The notes under the pieces were generated by a model. That model was not told the DNA's origin. It saw only the letters and a program-made list of their open reading frames with translations, and did no database searches. Position numbers and translations under genes: made by a program. Shown in pieces: positions 59,939 to 64,000 of a stretch of 64,000 nucleotides of DNA. Each line of letters starts with the position of its first letter. Position 1 is the stretch's first letter. This DNA is from JAGVSZ01 sp019137045. GTDB taxonomy: Bacteria; Pseudomonadota; Gammaproteobacteria; Burkholderiales; SG8-39. Where the stretch lies: contig JAXMFT010000002.1 in the NCBI GenBank assembly GCA_046347635.1, forward strand, positions 448,519 through 512,518. The letters run 5' to 3'.

Positions 59939-61115
59939 ACCGGCCGTCTGGCGGCGCTGGCGGAGCGCGGCAGTGGCCGCGGCCATTGCGCTCGCCGCGC
60001 TGGCGCCGGCCGCGCGCGCCGAGACCGGCGTGGTCATCGAGCGCGCCACCGGCAGCGTGCAGCTGGTCGACAACGCGCAGCGCGCGAAGCTGGCGCGCGT
60101 CGAAGGCCTCGGCGACCTGTCGCACGCCTCGCTCGTCTTCTCGCACGATGCGCGACACGTTTTCGTGTTCGGGCGCGACGGCGGGCTCACCAAGGTGGAC
60201 CTCGCCGCCGCCCAGGTGGCGGGGCGCGTCGTGCAGGCCGGCAACTCGATCGGCGGGGCCATCTCGCGCGACGGGCGCATCGTCGCGGTGGCGAACTACG
60301 AGCCCGGCGGGGTGAAGCTCTTCGACGCGGCCACCCTCGAGCCGCTCGCGGAGATCCCGGCGACCTACGGCACCGAAGGCAAGCGCGCGAAGGTGGTCGG
60401 CATCGCCGACGCGCCGGGCAACCGCTTCGTCTTCAGCCTGTTCGAGGCGGGCGAGATCTGGGTCGCGGACGTCGCCGACCCGCGCGCACCGAAGGTCACG
60501 AAGCTCGCCAACGTCGGGCGCGAGCCCTACGACGCGCTGATCACGCCCGACGGCCGGCACTACATCGCCGGTCTCTTCGGCGAGGACGGCCTCGCGCTCG
60601 TCGACATGGCGAACGTCGAGGCGGGCGCGCGGCGCATCCTGGCGGACTACGGCCGCGGCGGCGAGAAGCTGCCGGTCTACAAGATGCCGCACCTGCGCGG
60701 CTGGGCGGTGGCGCAGGGCTATGCGTTCCTGCCCGCGATCGGCCGCCACGAGGTGCTCGTGGTCGAGCGCGCGACCTGGCGCGAGGTGGGGCGCATCCCG
60801 GTGCACGGCCAGCCGGTGTTCGTGATGGCGCGGCCCGACGGGCGGCAGGTGTGGGTCAACTTCGCCTTTCCCCGCAACGACACCGTGCAGGTGCTCGACG
60901 TCGAGCGCCGCGCGGTCGTGGAGACGCTCAAGCCCGGGCGCACGATCCTGCACATGGAGTTCAACGCCGGCGGCGAGGAAGTCTGGGTCTCGGCGCGCGA
61001 CGACGACCGCGTCGTCGTCTACGACACCGCGACGTTCAGGCGCGTCGCCGAACTCGCCGCGCAGAGCCCGAGCGGCATCTTCTTCGAGTGGCGGGCGAAG
61101 AAGATCGGGCTCTGA
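59928..61115 (+). CDS. nirF: NirF, heme d1 biosynthesis protein
   Basis: 395 residues with a signal peptide (ALAALAPAARAE near residue 32) and a beta-propeller related to the d1 domain of NirS but without heme c. GGAISRDGRIVAVANYEPGG and MPHLRGWAVAQGYAFLPAIG are typical NirF segments. It catalyses the final periplasmic conversion to heme d1. GTG 59928 overlaps the nirC stop. Confidence 0.93.
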   Translation: MSVEPAVWRRWRSAAVAAAIALAALAPAARAETGVVIERATGSVQLVDNAQRAKLARVEGLGDLSHASLVFSHDARHVFVFGRDGGLTKVDLAAAQVAGRVVQAGNSIGGAISRDGRIVAVANYEPGGVKLFDAATLEPLAEIPATYGTEGKRAKVVGIADAPGNRFVFSLFEAGEIWVADVADPRAPKVTKLANVGREPYDALITPDGRHYIAGLFGEDGLALVDMANVEAGARRILADYGRGGEKLPVYKMPHLRGWAVAQGYAFLPAIGRHEVLVVERATWREVGRIPVHGQPVFVMARPDGRQVWVNFAFPRNDTVQVLDVERRAVVETLKPGRTILHMEFNAGGEEVWVSARDDDRVVVYDTATFRRVAELAAQSPSGIFFEWRAKKIGL

Positions 61116-61116
61116 C

Positions 61117-62103
61117 GTGAACGCTCTCGAGTATCGGCTGCTCAACGACTTCCAGCGGCGCTTCCCGCTCGTCCCCCAGCCCTACGCCGCCCTCGCCGCG
61201 GCGCTCGGGACGGACGAAGGTGCGGTGATCGACGCGTACGCGCGCCTGCACGCGGCCGGCGCGCTGAGCCGCATCGGCGCGGTGTTCCGCCCCGGCGCGG
61301 TCGGCGCCTCGACGCTCGCCGCGATGGAGGTGCCCGTGGACCGTCTGGAGGCGGTCGCGGCGATCGTGTCGGCGTTTCCCGGCGTGAACCACAACTACGA
61401 GCGCGAGCACCGGCTCAACCTGTGGTTCGTGGCGGCGGCGCCGAGCGACGCGGCGCTCGACGCGCTGCTCGCGCGGATCGCCGTGCTCGCCGGCATCGAG
61501 GTGCTGAAGCTGCCGCTCGTCGAGGAGTACCACATCGATCTCGGCTTCCCGCTGGACGGGCCTTCGGCGCCGCGTGCGCCGCGCGCACGCGGGACCCGGC
61601 GCACCGTCCTCGGCGCAGCGGACCGCAGGCTCGTGGCCGCGCTCGAGGACGGCCTCGCGCTCGCACCGCGCCCGTACGCGGCGCTCGCTATGCGGGCGGC
61701 GCTCACCGAGCAGGCGGTCATCGACCGCCTCGAGCGCTGGCAGGCGGAGGGCCTGGTGCGGCGGTTCGGCGTCGTGGTGCGCCATCACGAGCTCGGGTGG
61801 CGCGCGAACGCGATGGCGGTCTGGGACCTGCCCGACGCTGCGGTGAGCGCGCACGGCCGGCGCCTCGCGGGAGCGGCGGGCGTCACGCTCGCGTACCGGC
61901 GGGCGCGGGCGCTGCCCGGCTGGCCCTACAACCTCTACTGCATGGTCCATGGCACCGAGCGGGGCGAGGTGCAGGCGCGCATCCAGGCGCTCGGCCGGGA
62001 GTGCGACCTCGACGCGTTCCCGCACGCGGTGCTCTTCAGCCGCACGCGCTTCAAGCAGACCGGCCCGCGCTACTGCGCCGCGCCCGAGGCGATCCATGGA
62101 TGA
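61117..62103 (+). CDS. nirDL: NirD-NirL fusion, siroheme decarboxylase subunits
   Basis: 328 residues made of two Lrp-like halves. The first (residues 1-150) has YAALAAALGTDEGAVI and NHNYEREHRLNLWFV; the second, from about 165, has RPYAALAMRAALTEQAVI and GWPYNLYCMVHG. NirD and NirL are separate in Pseudomonas and fused in Paracoccus and some betaproteobacteria. With NirG and NirH they decarboxylate siroheme to didecarboxysiroheme. GTG 61117 directly follows nirF. Confidence 0.92.
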   Translation: MNALEYRLLNDFQRRFPLVPQPYAALAAALGTDEGAVIDAYARLHAAGALSRIGAVFRPGAVGASTLAAMEVPVDRLEAVAAIVSAFPGVNHNYEREHRLNLWFVAAAPSDAALDALLARIAVLAGIEVLKLPLVEEYHIDLGFPLDGPSAPRAPRARGTRRTVLGAADRRLVAALEDGLALAPRPYAALAMRAALTEQAVIDRLERWQAEGLVRRFGVVVRHHELGWRANAMAVWDLPDAAVSAHGRRLAGAAGVTLAYRRARALPGWPYNLYCMVHGTERGEVQARIQALGRECDLDAFPHAVLFSRTRFKQTGPRYCAAPEAIHG

Positions 62104-62545
62104 GATCGACCGCGTGCTGGTGAACCGCCTGCAGGCGGGCATTCCGGTGGCCGAGCGGCCGTTCGCGGGCGTCGCCGGCGAGCTCGGCATCCCGGAGGCG
62201 GAGGTGTGCGGGCGGCTGCAGCGGCTGCTGGACGAGGGCACGCTCACGCGCTTCGGGCCGATGATCGACGCCGCGGCGCTCGGCGGCGCGTTCACGCTTG
62301 CCGCGATGAGCGTGCCCCCGCACGACTTCGACCGCGTCGCCGCGATCGTCAACGCGCGCGCGGAGGTGGCGCACAACTACCGGCGCGAGCACGCCTACAA
62401 CATGTGGTTCGTGGTCGCGACCGAGCGGCCCGAGGCGATCCGCGCGGTGCTCGCGGAGATCGAGACCGAGTCGGGCTACCGCGTGCTCGACCTGCCGAAG
62501 CGGCGCGAGTACTTCGTGGGGCTGCGCCTGGAGGCGACCCGGTGA
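62096..62545 (+). CDS. nirG: NirG, siroheme decarboxylase subunit
   Basis: 149 residues with the Lrp-like fold. GVAGELGIPEAEVCGRLQRL is the helix-turn-helix-like part, and AHNYRREHAYNMWFVVAT carries the histidines used for siroheme binding and decarboxylation. It overlaps nirDL by eight bases and nirH by four. Confidence 0.9.
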   Translation: MDEIDRVLVNRLQAGIPVAERPFAGVAGELGIPEAEVCGRLQRLLDEGTLTRFGPMIDAAALGGAFTLAAMSVPPHDFDRVAAIVNARAEVAHNYRREHAYNMWFVVATERPEAIRAVLAEIETESGYRVLDLPKRREYFVGLRLEATR

Positions 62546-63045
62546 GCGCGTCGGCGGCCGCCCCCGGCCTCGACCCGGTCGACAGGCGCCTGCTCAAGGC
62601 GACGCAGGCCGGCCTGCCGCTCGTCCCGCGTCCCTACCACGCGCTCGCCGACCGGCTCGGGCTCGCGCCGCAGGAGGTGATGGACCGGTGCGAGCGCCTG
62701 CTTGCGCGCGGCGTCCTGCGGCGGATCGCCGCCGTGCCGAACCACTATGCGCTCGGGTACCACGCCAACGGGATGACCGTGTGGGACGTGGACGACGCGC
62801 GCATCGACGCGCTCGGCGAGCGGGTGGGCGCGCTGCCGTTCGTGTCGCACTGCTACCTGCGTCCGCGCGTGCCGCCCGCCTGGCCGTACAACCTGTTCGC
62901 GATGGTGCACGCCGAGACCCGCATGGAGGTGGTCGAGCGCGCCGAGGAGATCGCCGGGCTGCTCGGCGACGCGGCGCGCGCGCGCGACATCCTGTTCAGC
63001 ACGAAGATCCTGAAGAAGACGGGGATGCGCCTCGGCGCGGAGTGA
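62542..63045 (+). CDS. nirH: NirH, siroheme decarboxylase subunit
   Basis: 167 residues. PRPYHALADRLGLAPQEV and CYLRPRVPPAWPYNLFAMVH match the NirH/NirL subgroup, with a C-terminal FSTKILKKTGMR end. GTG 62542 overlaps the nirG stop. It completes the decarboxylase set before nirJ. Confidence 0.9.
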   Translation: MSASAAAPGLDPVDRRLLKATQAGLPLVPRPYHALADRLGLAPQEVMDRCERLLARGVLRRIAAVPNHYALGYHANGMTVWDVDDARIDALGERVGALPFVSHCYLRPRVPPAWPYNLFAMVHAETRMEVVERAEEIAGLLGDAARARDILFSTKILKKTGMRLGAE

Positions 63046-63048
63046 GCG

Positions 63049-64000
63049 ATGTTCCGGGTGAGCCAGTTCATGCGCGAGATCGTAGCGCCGACGCCGGGCG
63101 CGCCGGACCGCGGAGCAGAGGCCCCGCTTGCGGGGATGCGACCGGGGAGGCGCGCATCGGACGCGGAAGCCGGCGCGCTGCCGGCCGCTTCGGGGTCGCA
63201 CCTCCCGCCTGCGGCGGCAGGCGCTGCTCCGCCCTCCGCGGCCGGGCCGCGCCGGGACCCGCCCGGGCCGGTGGTGATCTGGAACCTGATCCGGCGCTGC
63301 AACCTCGCCTGCAGGCACTGCTACTCGGTCTCGGCCGACCGCGACTTCCCCGGGGAGCTGTCCACCGCGGAGGTCTTCGGCGTCATCGACGACCTGCGCG
63401 CCTTCCGCGTGCCGGTGCTGATCCTCTCGGGCGGCGAGCCGCTGCTGCGGCCCGACCTGTACGACATCGCCGCGCGCGCGAAGTCGCTCGGCTTCTACGT
63501 CGGGCTGTCCACCAACGGCACGCTGATCGACGCGGCGCACGTCGGGCGCATCGCCGCGCTCGGCTTCGACTACGTCGGCATCAGCCTCGACGGGAAGCGC
63601 GCGACGCACGACGCGTTCCGCCGCAAGCAGGGCGCGTTCGACCAGTCGCTCGGCGCCGCGCGCGCGTGCCGCGATGCGGGCATCAAGGTCGGGTTCCGGT
63701 TCACGCTCACCGAGGGCAACGCCGCCGACCTGCCGTGGCTGCTCGAGATGGCGCAGGCCGAGGGCATCGACAAGTTCTACCTGTCGCACCTCAACTACGC
63801 GGGGCGCGGCAACGTGAATCGCAAGCACGACGCCTTCCACCTCACCACCCGGCGCGCGATGGACCTCGTCTTCGACGCCGCGTGGGCCGCGGTCCGCGAC
63901 GGGCGGGAGCGCGAGTTCGTCACCGGCAACAACGACGCCGACGGCCCGTACTTCCTCATGTGGGCGGCCGAGCGCTTCCCCGACAGGACCGAGCACCTGC
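63049..64000 (+). CDS. nirJ: NirJ, radical SAM heme d1 enzyme, 3' end outside window
   Basis: 317 visible residues. CNLACRHCYS (near residue 84) is the radical-SAM CX3CX2C motif, and LSGGEPLL and GISLDGKRATHD follow as expected. NirJ removes the propionate groups of didecarboxysiroheme in heme d1 synthesis. Between the conserved N-terminus (MFRVSQFMREI) and GPVVIWNL there are about 50 extra low-complexity residues. They correspond to a palindromic repeat pair in the DNA. The frame stays open to the window edge. Confidence 0.92.
   Translation, partial: MFRVSQFMREIVAPTPGAPDRGAEAPLAGMRPGRRASDAEAGALPAASGSHLPPAAAGAAPPSAAGPRRDPPGPVVIWNLIRRCNLACRHCYSVSADRDFPGELSTAEVFGVIDDLRAFRVPVLILSGGEPLLRPDLYDIAARAKSLGFYVGLSTNGTLIDAAHVGRIAALGFDYVGISLDGKRATHDAFRRKQGAFDQSLGAARACRDAGIKVGFRFTLTEGNAADLPWLLEMAQAEGIDKFYLSHLNYAGRGNVNRKHDAFHLTTRRAMDLVFDAAWAAVRDGREREFVTGNNDADGPYFLMWAAERFPDRTEHL
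63111..63231. repeat. Inverted REP-like pair inside nirJ
   Basis: CGGAGCAG (63111-63118) and its complement CTGCTCCG (63224-63231) bound a 121-base segment. Just inside each end is a hairpin (CCCCGC-TT-GCGGGG on the left; GCCTGC-CGCC-GCAGGC on the right), followed inward by a TGCGACC core in opposite orientation. This is the layout of two REP units in inverted orientation (a BIME). It lies in coding sequence without breaking the frame. Confidence 0.6.

Noticed and set aside
1..64000. CRISPR arrays, tRNA, rRNA or insertion sequences
   Set aside because: No regular direct-repeat arrays, no rRNA or tRNA signatures and no transposase-like proteins were seen.

Overview
The window is very GC-rich (visibly near 70 %) and densely packed, with many ATGA, GTGA and TGATG overlaps between neighbouring genes. 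The gene content suggests a facultatively anaerobic, denitrifying betaproteobacterium of the Rhodocyclales/Burkholderiales kind. It combines a class I benzoyl-CoA reductase operon, a cytochrome cd1 denitrification island, anaerobic ubiquinone genes and a TctC/Bug-type receptor. No rRNA, tRNA, insertion sequence or CRISPR array was seen. The taxon is an inference from gene content.

Region 1 (1-24.6 kb) is a putative catabolic regulon. Two hydantoinase/oxoprolinase-type HyuA-HyuB pairs flank a TRAP transporter, and a PyrK/PyrD-like flavoprotein pair follows. Next come a 3-hydroxyacyl-CoA dehydrogenase/crotonase fusion, a GntR/FCD regulator, an acyl-CoA dehydrogenase, a two-subunit B12-dependent acyl-CoA mutase, a class III CoA-transferase, two periplasmic binding proteins and a fused indolepyruvate-type ferredoxin oxidoreductase. 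All three promoters of this region carry the same GTATAC-N-GTATAC element overlapping the -10 box. This suggests that one regulator, probably the GntR protein, controls the whole set. The substrate is unknown.

Region 2 (24.6-35.9 kb) is mixed. It holds NnrS, a cysteine-free Rrf2 regulator with a GNAT protein, a tandem-GNAT protein, a Ser/Thr kinase-BON gene with a frame break, crotonases, a BadH-like SDR with a damaged start, and a methyltransferase-like / MetF-like / MetE-like trio.

Region 3 (35.9-46.5 kb) is the anaerobic benzoyl-CoA pathway. The minus-strand operon reads had remnant, oah, dch, bcrC, bcrB, bcrA, bcrD, ferredoxin. Divergently, korA, korB and a ferritin-like gene would supply and protect reduced ferredoxin. 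A 14-bp sequence in the divergent promoter region recurs exactly at the tandem-GNAT promoter. The dehydrogenase Had is present only as a much shortened remnant.

Region 4 (46.5-64 kb) is the respiratory part. It contains ubiTVU for oxygen-independent ubiquinone synthesis, a NapF-like ferredoxin, a ClpX-like ATPase, nirE, and then nirS1-nirT-EB_dh cytochrome, cupredoxin-nirI, nirS2-nirM and nirCF(DL)GHJ, with nirJ cut by the window end. FNR/Dnr-type boxes precede nirS1, the cupredoxin gene, nirS2 and nirC, and two strong terminators separate the units. Reducing equivalents from aromatic and CoA-ester oxidation could thus reach the ubiquinone pool and nitrite reductases encoded side by side.
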